Below, one piece after another: positions 11,841 to 22,756 of a DNA stretch of 64,000 nucleotides. Source of the DNA: Fragilariopsis cylindrus CCMP1102. Lineage: Eukaryota; Bacillariophyta; Bacillariophyceae; Bacillariales; Bacillariaceae. The stretch lies in the NCBI GenBank assembly GCA_900095095.1, contig FMBT01000354.1:124001-188000 (forward strand), written 5' to 3'. The translations under genes were made by a program, and so were the position numbers. Positions within the stretch are counted from its first letter, which is position 1; each line of letters begins with the position of its first letter. The notes beneath the pieces are model-generated. The model did not search any database, was not told the origin of the DNA, and saw only the letters and a program-made list of their open reading frames with translations.

Positions 11841-13172
11841 CTAGACACTTGGTCTCATGGAGTAAAAGTCCGGTTCTTTCTTGTTTTGAGAAGACTTGAG
11901 CTTGCGTCGGTCCACACCCTTGGGGATACCTACCCGGCGCATATGGGTGCAAAGAGCAGGTCGTCCCTTCAAGAATAGTTCGTGGTAGTATCCACCGCTA
12001 TCTGGACCGGAGATTATACGTGTAAATCCATATAAATTTAGTTGTCGCTGAAAGCTGCTTAATCTCGATTGTTTGTAATATTTCGGCATGAGCTTTTCTT
12101 CAAATTTATCCGGATTGTGAATACCAAAGGCACGGCCGTGTGGAAAGAAACTAATTATAGGTGCATCACCATCCTTCTCAATTTCAAGAAGCATTCGATG
12201 AAGCTTCTCGGGGAAGGGTTCCTACATTTAAGAATATTTATTAATGAATTCGACGATACAGAAATGGAAGAATTGAGCGGGAGTGAGCGAGATAGTAAGC
12301 GAAAGTATACACACAAAGAACAAAAACAGAGAAATGCATTGATTTTACAGAAGAAAGAAAAGAAAAGAACAAAGACTTACCGTCACGCCACCACGTGTGC
12401 GACGTCTCGATAGTTCGTATGCAGGAGGATCCGCCATACCAGATGTATCGATGTAGGGAGACGACTTCTTCCTCATCGAATTTCCTAAAGCTGCAAGAGT
12501 TTGCTCAGTATCCAATTCACTGCCTGGAGTAACCACAGAAGCGGCAGCAGCCTTCATGTTACTCGTAAGTCGTAACGCTTCTGCTCGTGCCCTTTCTTCG
12601 TTCAGCATCATACTCTGCTCACGACGGCGCATAATCATCAATCGTTCAAGTCTTAATTGATTTCGATCGGAGGCGGAAATAAGATCAGCGTCAGAATACA
12701 TGTCCTGAAGAGTACTACCACCACCATACATACTAGCCGCTCCACCACCTCCCATTCCCCCCATTCCCATGCCCATACTCATACTCATTCCGGTATAAGC
12801 GTTCGGCTGATGAGGAGGGGATGATAGTCCATTATTATGAAAGGGACGGTCTAAATAGGTTGATAGTCCAGATGTAGATGTAGCAGAAGTTCCATCAAAA
12901 ACCGAAGATGATCGTGCCATAGATTGAATTGTATTGGATGGATTATTATTATGCATTGACGACATCATCGACGAATGTACAGCAGGACTATATATTTGAG
13001 ATAGATCGGAACCAGAACCTCCTACGGTTGGAGGAAATTGTGACCCTCTAGACGCTGCTGCTAAAAGTGCTTCACCTTTCTCGATATACGCTGTTGCCTC
13101 AGCTCTCATCTTCTCTCGTTCAGTAAGTGGCATCATCATGTTACGACTAGCTAATCTGTCGTCCATTGTCAT
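11841..13172 (-). CDS. Heat-shock-factor-type DNA-binding protein
   Basis: Predicted nuclear transcription regulator of 390 residues in two exons. Exon 1 is 13172-12381 and ends in ACG before GTAAGT. The intron is 12380-12222 (159 bp, ending TAG). Exon 2 is 12221-11841, and both junctions are phase 0. Exon 2 encodes the HSF DNA-binding domain (about residues 265-360), with FPEKLHRML, ISFFPHGRAFGI, LMPKYYKQS, the recognition-helix region SSFQRQLNLYGF and the wing-side YYHELFLKGRP. Exon 1 encodes a Met/Ser/Gly-rich, probably disordered N-terminal half with a Met/Gly run (SMGMGMGGMGGGG) and a charged helical segment. In animal HSFs the DNA-binding domain is N-terminal and followed by a trimerisation coiled coil; here it is at the C-terminus and only about 30 residues follow. 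HSF-domain genes are numerous in diatoms. Target genes cannot be deduced. Confidence 0.88.
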
Positions 13173-14667
13173 AGCCGTCTGATGTTTGGTTTGTTATTAT
13201 TAGCTGAGAATAAGGCCCCAAATTCTTGTAAGAAGCGAAACGATTGCTGTAGTTAAATTAAATTCGTGAGAAGAGTTAATATGTTTACTTGATTTATTAT
13301 TAAGTGCTGTCACAGTTTTATCATAAAGACACTGTAGCTCGTCGACATAATTTGTAGAAGTTTATCGTGTTATTACGAAGGATGGATAAAATCGAAGAAT
13401 GCAGAAATGCGAAGAATGCAGGCGCAATTACAGGCAGTTTTCAAGAAGAGCAAACAGAACACCGCCTTTTTCCTAGTGTCAACGCAAGAACGTGTTACGG
13501 AACAATAATATGATTTTTTGGTTCGAGCACTTTGCAAGATTTAACTTCGCTCACGCCGTTATAGATGATAATATTATTATGTCCCTTTAAAAAATAAAGT
13601 AAGACTTATTGTAATAGCTTAAATATTTCCTATTTTCAAATTTAGTATTGATCACAATGACTTCGGGAAAAACCGAATTCCTTTTGTTGTTTTCACAGAA
13701 TCTGAATCAATCACAATATAATTAATAATTAAACAACCCCACTCCAAGAAGCAAACTGCTGCACATACATGTGGAGCTAATAGACAACCTATAAAAAGCA
13801 ACCACCATTAAATGACTGGCAAACCGAACTGCTTTTGTTCTGTTTCACCTTTCACGATTGTAATTAAACAACCACCCCAAGAAGCAAATGTAGAGCTAAA
13901 CCTTATAGTATTTATGACTCCTGAGCTAAACACCTATTAAAAGCAACCACCATAAAAGTGGTACCATATTATGACCAGCAAAGGCAAGATTCCTGGTAAT
14001 ACAAAGATAGATCATAAAGGATACCAGATCTAAATCCACAAAACACGGCGTTTCTTGCTTTTGCTTCAACTTCAAAGATATACCATATTGTGGAAATCAT
14101 TTATGAGATAAACAATCTACAGGTTGTACTGTAGGTATGCTGACTTCTCTACCTTGTTGACACTATCGATGCCTACTATACTGTATCTCTTCTTTGCTTT
14201 GTGCCCTGCCCTGCCCTTCCCTTCTTCCTCTTTGCTTATGGCGCAAATATTTAAGATTAAAAGTCAACAATTGAAAGGTATGTATGATACACCCACATAC
14301 AATATAATGGATGCTAATTTCCTGACTTGCTAGTCTATGTATGGGGTATTACAAATTGCTTCAGTAAATTGTACTGTAGGGTTTTGTTTGTCTGATGGTC
14401 AATATCCTACAAAACATCACACCCATCCCTTACTACGGTAGTAATACAGTAGGTCCTACAAGTATTTGTTGTGCATGTGGGACTAGTGAATGAACTCATT
14501 CACATACCCAACACCCTACACACCCATCATGAATCATCGATACAGAATCAAAATCATTTGCTCATCGCATCAAAGAATAGCCATTCGACCATTCGACCAT
14601 CACCTTCACGTCACACAAAACATACACAGTAATATCACTATTGTTCAAAGGAAGATCGTTCACATCA
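13173..14667. other. Intergenic between divergent HSF-type and BtuF/DUF71 genes
   Basis: About 1.5 kb, AT-rich, with no supported coding frame. It holds a diverged direct duplication (13671-13955, listed separately) and presumably the promoters of both divergent flanking genes. No convincing TATA box or operator could be singled out. Confidence 0.55.
13671..13955. repeat. Diverged direct duplication, two copies of about 135-140 bp
   Basis: Copy 1 (13671-13810) and copy 2 (13822-13955) share, in order, AACCGAA-CTTTTGTT-TGTTTTCAC, TAATTAAACAACC-CC-CCAAGAAGCAAA, GGAGCTAA or AGAGCTAA, CTAT-AAAAGCAACCACCAT. Alignment is by eye with several indels. It is noncoding. Confidence 0.6.
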
Positions 14668-17312
14668 ATGTTTGCCGCCGAGAAATCAGTGGATACAACT
14701 ACTACTATAAGCACTACTAGTAGAGAGCTACGGATTGCTTGTTTAGAGCCATCCGCCACTGCTATTTGTTTGGAACTTGGACTTGAACAATATCTCGTTG
14801 GCGTTACTCATGAATGTGGGGGAATTCTCGATAGGCATTATTCCTTGGAGGACTGTACCGATGATAACGGTAATATTAATCGACCACTTGTAATGACTAA
14901 GAATGGGTTAACAGTTAATTCCCAAGCAGATATCCATCTTGCCATCCAAAAAACGGCCGCAGCCGTAGCCGCTGCGACTCAAGGAATATCATGCCCGATC
15001 CGAAACAACAACAACAATGATATTCTTCCGCCACCGTCCACCGATATACCTTCTTTGTATCCATTGATAGAAGTTAATATGTTATCTGCTCGACCGACTG
15101 TGATTTTCACACAAGATTTATGTGATGTTTGTGCTCCAAACACAGCCGCTGTTCGTCGATGTTTATTGAAGAATAGCAGTAGCGAAGAATTGGATACGAT
15201 CGTATCAGTGATTGCATTGCAGCCACATACTTTGCACGAGGTGACCGATACCGTAAGTTAACAACAACAATAAAAGAGATAAAAGGCGACAAGAAATATA
15301 AGGAAACCAATCAATAGATTACGCTATCCAAACTGGAGACGAAAAGACAACGTACGTACGTAACTCATATACTTCTGATTTTTTTTGTTTTGCTACAAAC
15401 AACGACAACGAACAACAACTGGTGTCCTCTTGGTATTCATTCATTTTATTTTTTACACATGACACAACTACACACATAGTTTGTAACCATTGCAGAAGCA
15501 TGTGGGATAAAAGAAAGAGGACAACGGTTGAAGGATGACTTTTTAAATAATCTCAAGACACTTCAACAGGCTATTCAAAAAAATCGAAGAAATAATCACG
15601 ATCCTTCAACAATGCCAAAATTATTTATACTAGAATGGCTCGACCCAGTGTTCGATTCAGGTCATTGGACGTGTAAGTTAAATGTAACAATACAAAGACC
15701 ACAGAGAATAATCATGTGTATTCGATACGAACACGAATACGACAGAAGACGAATGGTTTTTCTTTTTTACATTTTGAATATAATTTGATGTCGTTATTGC
15801 AAAACTCACAATATTTTAAAATACGATGGTGGTAAAAATAAATCGAAATCGGTATTATCTATTTTGTTTCTAAACTCTGCTGATACTTTAAAATGAATAG
15901 ACGAGATGATGGAATACGCTTGCGTCGAAACTGCTCGGCCTGACAAACACACGCATAAGGCCGTAGTTATTGATTGGGACGATGTGTATAAGGCAGATCC
16001 TGATGTTATCGTTGTGGGTTGTTGTGGCTTCGATCTAGAACGAAATGTTCGTGATACACTTGGTAAGAAAGAACGTCTTCAAAAACTCCGAGCGGGACAA
16101 AGCCATCGAATATACGCGGCGCACGGTGATTGGTATATTGCACAACCAGCTCCATTCTTACTTCAAGGAGTTGCATTATTAGCACAATGTGCGTATCAAA
16201 ACGAACAAAAAGTTTTGGATGCAATCGCTGGGCTGGGTTATGAATCATTGGGCTGGCAAGCAGTCGATGTTATGACGAACCACACCGATTCTTTACCCAA
16301 TGGAAAAAGAAAAGAAAAGACAAATACCTCGTTGTTCGTAGAAGAATCTATGATTGCTGATATGGAAGATCTCTTTCCTGATAAAGACGGCTTTTCTCAA
16401 GCCCATGACCTTGCCTGCGAAGAAGGGGAGTTATCGTACGTAGATCCAGAAACAGGTTATAATGTCTTTACAAAGATTGCTCATATGAAACGTGGGAAAT
16501 GTTGTGGTAACGGGTGTCGGCACTGTCCATATTCGCACAAAAATGTGAAAAACAAAGCAGCCAAAATTCAACAACCATCCATACTTTACCAACAAGAAAG
16601 GAGAGATGCAGATCAAAAATCCCAGATTTTTTCGATTGATACCAGCAAAGAAATTAAAGTTCTATTCTTTTCGGGTGGTAAAGATTCTTTTTTGGCAATT
16701 CGTGCACTTGTTAAAAGCTATAACCAAAACGGTCCCTTTGGACTGGTCTTAATGACCACGTTCGATGCAGCTTCTCGAATTATTGCTCACCAAGAAGTCA
16801 ATATCGACCAAATTATCAAACAAGCTTTTCATTTAAATATAACTCTTGTTGGAATTCCATTACGGAAGGGGAGCGGAGAAACTTATATAGATCGAATACG
16901 ATCTGGATTAGAGGTAATCAAATCTTTTGTTCCTTCCCAGGGTTGTATTTCGTCGTTGGTCTTTGGTGACTTGCATTTATCTCCCGTGAAGGAATGGAGG
17001 GACAAGTTTCTTACACAATTGAATTACGAATTGGAGTACCCTATCTGGAAAATATCTTATTCAGACCTGATAGAAGATTTGGAAGCAAGTAAGGTTCCTT
17101 GTCAAGTATCCGGGAGCACTCGTGAGAAAGAGGTACCATTGGGTACTGTGTTTGATAAAAAGCTATACGAAAGGCTGCTTGATTCAGACATTGATTCTTT
17201 TGGTGAATGTGGCGAATTTCATTCTCTAGCAATGGTGTGGGACGTCTCTCGCACAACTGCCTTAGGTTTGACAGATGAAGTGAATGCTACACTAGTAGTA
17301 TGTAATAGGTAA
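14668..17312 (+). CDS. BtuF-like / DUF5522 / DUF71 (PP-loop ATPase) fusion protein
   Basis: A 729-residue, three-domain protein in three exons: 14668-15252, 15480-15672 and 15901-17312, with GT-AG introns of 227 and 228 bp. Residues 1 to about 375 resemble periplasmic-binding-fold proteins of the BtuF (cobalamin) type: ATAICLELGL, HTLHEV, LEWLDPVFDSGHW, DPDVIVVGCCGF, and the DWYIAQPAP segment. Residues about 425-475 are a DUF5522-type Cys module (YVDPETGY, CCGNGCRHCPY). Residues about 510-729 are a DUF71/COG2102 ATP-pyrophosphatase with the SGGKDS PP-loop (about 517-522), FGDLHLSP and GECGEFHSL. The last two motifs resemble the non-Dph6 DUF71 subgroups that comparative genomics has linked to B12 salvage, rather than diphthamide synthetase. 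No signal peptide is seen. Inference: binds or processes a corrinoid or related cofactor. The ATG at 14668 is the first after an upstream stop-rich region. It converges on the next gene with a 96-bp gap. Confidence 0.82.
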
Positions 17313-17408
17313 CGAAACTGAGTACGTAGCATGATAATTAGGCAAACCTATGATATAATTAACTGATATTGAATAGTCTCAATTTGCTAAGGATGTAACA
17401 TTGATTGA

Positions 17409-20400
17409 TTACGGCGGTAGTGGCAGGAAATTGTATGTTAGCCTTTCTGAATATCCAGTTCCACTAAAAGAAAGTTCTTCTTTACCATCAACATATACTC
17501 GAACCGTCCATTGATCGTCAACTCCATACGATAGGAAACTTCGTACATAAAATGAATATTGTCCAATAGGTCCCCCACCCATGGGAAAGAAAATATTTTC
17601 TGTGTGTTGTCCATACTCAAATTGATCAAATTCCTCCCCAAATTTCCCTCCTGATTCAAGATCCTCCAAATTCGAGAAAGATATAACTGTTTCAAGTGGT
17701 GTAACCACCATCAAATCTAAGTCATTTGCTCCCTCCCATGAAAGGGTGAATCTTGGACTTCCCTCATCTACGCAGGTACGAGAGGCGCAAACTTCGTTTG
17801 GAAAACAATCTGCATTCGTGCAGCATTCTCCATCTGAAAGTTGATCACATATTTCTTGATCAGACGCCGGTGAATCACTCTCGTTCGGTATATTCATCCC
17901 TGCGTAGTAGTCAAAGAATGATATCTCTGATGAGCCTTCTCCGGTTTCGCTACTGATTTCTTCTCCATCAACATATATACTAAGTGTCCAGATATCGCCC
18001 TCACCATCAGACATAAATGAATGTACATAGTATGGAAAAATTCCAGGTGTATTTATCTCAGAACCAAAGAAAATGTTTTCAATGCGATGGTCAGGGTTGT
18101 TTGGATCAACATATTCACTAAACTTCCCTCCTGATTCTAGGTCGACCGGATTCTGCCAAGATATTGTAGTTTTTAGTGGCGTTACAACAGAAAGGGCAAC
18201 GTCGTAATTGCCCTCCCATGAAAGTACAAATTGTGGGGTTCCCTTTTCGATACAAACATTATCAACTGTAAGCTGACCACATACCCCCTGATCAGGCGAA
18301 TCTATTGGCGATAAATCCATAGCTGAGTAAACATAGAATAAAACCTCCGATGAGCCTTGTCCAGTTTCATTACTGATTTCTTTTCCATCAACATAAATAG
18401 TAACTGTCCAGGTATCTTCTTCACCACCTGATAGAAATGAGTGGATGTAGTAAGGGTATACTCCAGGCTGCCCCTCAGGAGAAAAGTAAATATTTTCGAT
18501 ATGGTGGTCCGGCCTGTCTGGGTCAGTATGATCATTAAAAGCCCCTGCTGATTCAGCATCAAATGGATTCTGCCAGTTTATTGTAGTTTCTAGTGGCGTA
18601 ACAACAGAAAGGGTAATATCTGAGTTACCAAAATATGATAGCACAAATTGGGGCGAACCCTTTTGAATGCACGTTTTCTTGATACAGATATTGCTCGAAT
18701 CACAGTCAGAGCTCGTTTCGCAAGCGATCGACTGAGGATTTGAAGCAGCGATGCTTCCTCCAAATTGAAATGAATACAGATCGGAATTTCCAAATCCTCT
18801 TTGCTCCGCTATTCTTTCGCCATTTACTGATACAGTTATTACCCAAGACGCGTTAGAGTCATCTTCTTCCTCATCCGACTTCGTAACAGAATACGCGTAC
18901 AAACCTGATGGTCCATCCTGAAGCGGAAAGTATACATTCTCCATATTATTCCCAGAAGCTAGACGTAGATTCGGCCCTTCGAAAGTACCGCCTGATTCTG
19001 GATCAAAAGGAGATAATGCAGAGACGAATCTTCCATCTGTAGTTACCACCCTTAAATTATACGTAACTTCCCCAGACCATTGTAACGTGAATCGTGGATT
19101 TCCGTCTGTAATACATACTTTCTGGACACAGACCCGAGACGAGCCCGGGCAATCCAAGTCCACAGTGCACAAATCAACATTCATTATTGGTGTATTTAGT
19201 GCTGTCATAGAAGGCTTCGTAGATGGTATTGATGCAATATCCAGCTGTGATTCTGGCACTGGCGTAGTGGTCGGCATCATGGATGGTTGTATTGATGTAA
19301 GTACAGGAGTAATAGGAAGATATGAAGTTATAGAAGATGGCAATAATGTGGTAGCTACTCGATCGTACTCGTATAATTCAGAGCCGCCTATTCCAGTCTC
19401 TTCTTGAACTAGCCCCCCCGACTCATAAATTCTCACGGTCCAAACATCGGAACCAACACCTTGTATGACCAAAGAGCTTACGTACACGCGATATGTACCA
19501 AATGTAGCACCGGAAGTAGGAAAATAAACACTCTCAACATGAAAACCAAAGGTCGATGGAGAAGAAGAGACCTCGTATCGATCTGAATCCCTTGTGATAA
19601 TCGTATTTTCGGGAGTTTCCACATATAGTTGGATATCGTCATCTCCAATCCATTCTAAGGTTATTCTCAAGGTCCCTTCGCTGATACAAGTCCTCTGGAC
19701 ACAGATATTCTCAGGAGAATCTGAACAGTCCGCATCAATACAGCACTCTTCTTGTATGGGACTGCATCTTGGTGGTTGAGGGTCAGGTCTCTGAGGTTTA
19801 TCTATTCCACTCTTTCGAAAGTAGGAGTAGGTAACGGAGTCGCCAAATCCATCACGTGTCTCGACCAGATCTGCTTCGTCATAAATATCTATAGTCCACG
19901 AATCTTCTGCATCATTGTTAGCACTCGACCTAACTCCATACGAGTACGTCCCAGCTGGTGAGTCCAGCATTGGAAAGTAAATACTTATAACATGAAATCC
20001 AAAGGAAGATTGATCCACGTCTCGTTCGTATCTACCAAAGGAAAACATATCATATGTGTCGTCGGCAGAAATCTGAACTCCATCAGGTGTAATCACAAAT
20101 AAGTCGAGGTCATAGTCTCCAGTCCAGATCAGTGTGAATCTTGGATTGCCACCTTTGATACAAGTTCTCTGCTCGCATACATCTTGAGCGGTTTCACAAT
20201 CCAAATCTACACAGCATTCGTCGAATTCAGCATTGCAATATTCGTTGATGGACCGAGGTGGTCCTATTGGAACAAGCAGCGAATCATTATCAGATATTGG
20301 GTCCTGTTCTTGTCCAAGGGGAGGTCGATTTGGAGGATCCACCATGATTGGTGAATTGGTTGGAAGATAATTTTGTGGTGTCGGGGAAGGTGTGACGACT

Positions 20401-21553
20401 GGTACGATACTGGATATGGGATGCTGTGTCGGCGGTGAAGAATAATGCGGTTCCTTATTATAGTGAAAGAAATCTTCCGAACATCCAAAACCCGACACGG
20501 TATCCACGACCTTCCAAGATTCTACCACAGTTACAGTCCATTGATCACTCTTCTCAACTGTAACGAAAGGACGGACAAAAAACGTATATATCCCAGGCGG
20601 TGCACCAGCAAGGGGAAAATAAATATTTTCAACATGGTACCCATATCCAATCTGATCAACAGATTCACCAAATTTTCCCATTGATGTAGGATCAAAGAAA
20701 TTGTTGTAGGAGATTTCTGTACCATCAGGAGTTACAACAAATAGATCATAGTCATCATCACCAATCCATTGTAGAGTAAATCTTAAATATCCATCATTGA
20801 TACAATTTCGGTGGACACAGATATCATCGTCGTACATACAATCTCTGTTTAGGCAACATTCGTCATGAGGGACAAGACACATAGATTCATCATCATTGTT
20901 AATACTTCTACTCGAATCATCAGAAGAAAATATATTTCCTTTCGTATTGGTAGTACTCCCATCGACGTAGTTTACTGATATCCGTTCTTCCTTGTTGTTA
21001 TGTTGAATAGTTTGTTCGTTGTAACTGTCACCATGTCCAATCGCGTATTGATAGTGAACATCTTTTTCCTCTGGATAGTTACCAACACCCCCACCCCCAC
21101 TACCGTCACTACCATTTCCGATCCCATATTCGTTATCGATTGTTTTACTTTCTTTTTCGTTGCTATCACTAAAAATATTTTTCATTATCGTACTACCACT
21201 ACTGGTTTTGATAATATCATTAGTATTATTATTACTACTATTTGTACCTTCATCATTCATCATATTGTCGATGTTACTACTACTGCTGCTGCTGCTGGTA
21301 CTGCTACTTCGTTTTTTCGCCACAGAATTCATCTGGATTGATGATAATTTGGACGATGAATGCAACGAATCAATATCAATATCAGAATTTGTGTTTGTTT
21401 CTTCTCCGATGTTGTTATTAGATTGGATTGTTGATGATGTTTCTTTATTGCTGTTGTTGTCGTGTCCGATCCCATAATAATTGTACGACGATGAGGCATT
21501 ATTATCATCTCTTTCTTTGGATCCCAGGAAGATACTTTCCCACAGTGCATTTT

Positions 21554-21600
<47 letters not shown>

Positions 21601-22022
21601 TCAGTACCACTATGATTACTGCTAATAGTATTATTTCCACTATCATTATTATTAGGAGGAGTCCCGTCATCCTCTTGCAGTATTCTTTGGTGGTCTTGTG
21701 CTCTGTAGTTGTAGTATTCTGTTTCCCCGTTGTTTTTATCATTATGGTATGATTGTCCCTCAACCATAGCAATAGTAGCTATCGTCATTAAAATCACTAT
21801 TACTATTTGTGATCGTCGTGATAACCATGAACAACAAAATGATTGAAATCGTTTTGTTGTTGTTGTTGTTGTTGTTGTTGATGCGTTCTTGTTCGTATTC
21901 ATATTCATATTCATATTCATGTCCGTATCCGTATTCATATTCATAACCGTACAGGTTGGAGGAAGATTACAGCGGTCGCAGTATTTTCGTTTCATACTAC
22001 TCTTCTGTGGTACTGATACCAT
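17409..22022 (-). CDS. Secreted or membrane-anchored protein with seven tandem beta-domain repeats
   Basis: A single-exon gene of 1,537 residues. A basic N-terminus precedes one hydrophobic segment (about 70-90, IVIVILMTIATIAMVEG) that would be a signal peptide or anchor. About 95-380 is Ser/Asn-rich, with a poly-Ser run. Then come seven units of about 145-200 residues, starting near residues 382, 594, 752, 951, 1099, 1247 and 1391. Each unit has a short Cys-rich lead (ECC-x-DC-C-x-C pattern) and a domain with a W-x-G-x-x-D-x-D-L-x-V-x-x-P core, a GG-x-F segment, ENI-x-FP, and WTV-x-V. This layout resembles bacterial YfaP/DUF2135 domains (D-L-D-L-x-V-x-x-P, pG-x-Y-x-V); that is an inference from pattern. 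Pro/Thr-rich linkers lie between some units. Units 5-7 are most alike. A role in cell-surface or frustule-associated adhesion is possible but unproven. Confidence 0.8.
21555..21601. repeat. (CTA)n trinucleotide tract, codes poly-Ser
   Basis: About 15 ACT/CTA triplets inside the secreted-repeat gene, read on the minus strand as AGT Ser codons. Confidence 0.9.
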
Positions 22023-22756
22023 CACTGATCACTGATGGATGACGCTATATAATTATTGTATAAAAAGGTTCTTCCACAAAAACGCTTATACAAGTACACA
22101 CATCGAATAAGAAGCTCTTTCTCTCTCTCTCTCTCTCTCTCTGTTACTTTTGGAAGTTCAAGTCTGGCTAGCTAGCAGTAGTAGGGCGGACTAGTAATAG
22201 TAATATGACAAAGCATAAAGACCTTATAGGCTATCATTGATTCGCAATGAGATGGTTTTCCTGATGGGTGGACAAATATAATTGAAAAACTTGAAACGCA
22301 CTCATGCTTTTTTGTTGATGTTCAATTTTTTGGGTCTACTAATAATAGGATCAATTAACTACTTACTCGTGTGGAGTGAGTCAAATTATGGCGAAGAATG
22401 TTGCATATGTATATTTATCTTAAAAAGTATCTCTTGTAGACAGTAGGGCCTACGACAGTAGTGAGAGTTGGACGTCTCATTTTTCGTCTGTCATTCTGTC
22501 GTATTTTATTTTTCGCATGGCCCTCCATTTTACATGAAATCTTCATCTTTGCCCAAGAAAAAAGTATGTTTTTTTTTCTTGTTCGATTTTTTGTGCTTGC
22601 ATTGGATGAGATTGTTTTGTCATCGTGTCCTTTATCTCTCTTCTTCCTACTTCTAGTATTCACTTCTTTATTATTATTACATTACATTGAATACTTTAGG
22701 CAATAACCAGTAAGGAGTGTATTGAATAGACTCAGTAGTCACCCACACCAGTTACT
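22023..22756. promoter_or_regulatory. Bidirectional upstream region of the secreted-repeat and HSPA14-type genes
   Basis: About 730 bp between two divergent starts. It includes a (TC)n tract (about 22119-22142), which can act as an initiator-type pyrimidine element. No specific operator could be recognised, and two short ORFs here have no supporting features. Confidence 0.4.

Noticed and set aside
14668-17312. Calling the PP-loop domain a plain diphthine-ammonia ligase (Dph6)
   Set aside because: The FGDLHLSP and GECGEFH motifs and the fusion to a BtuF-like domain fit the other DUF71 subgroups better.
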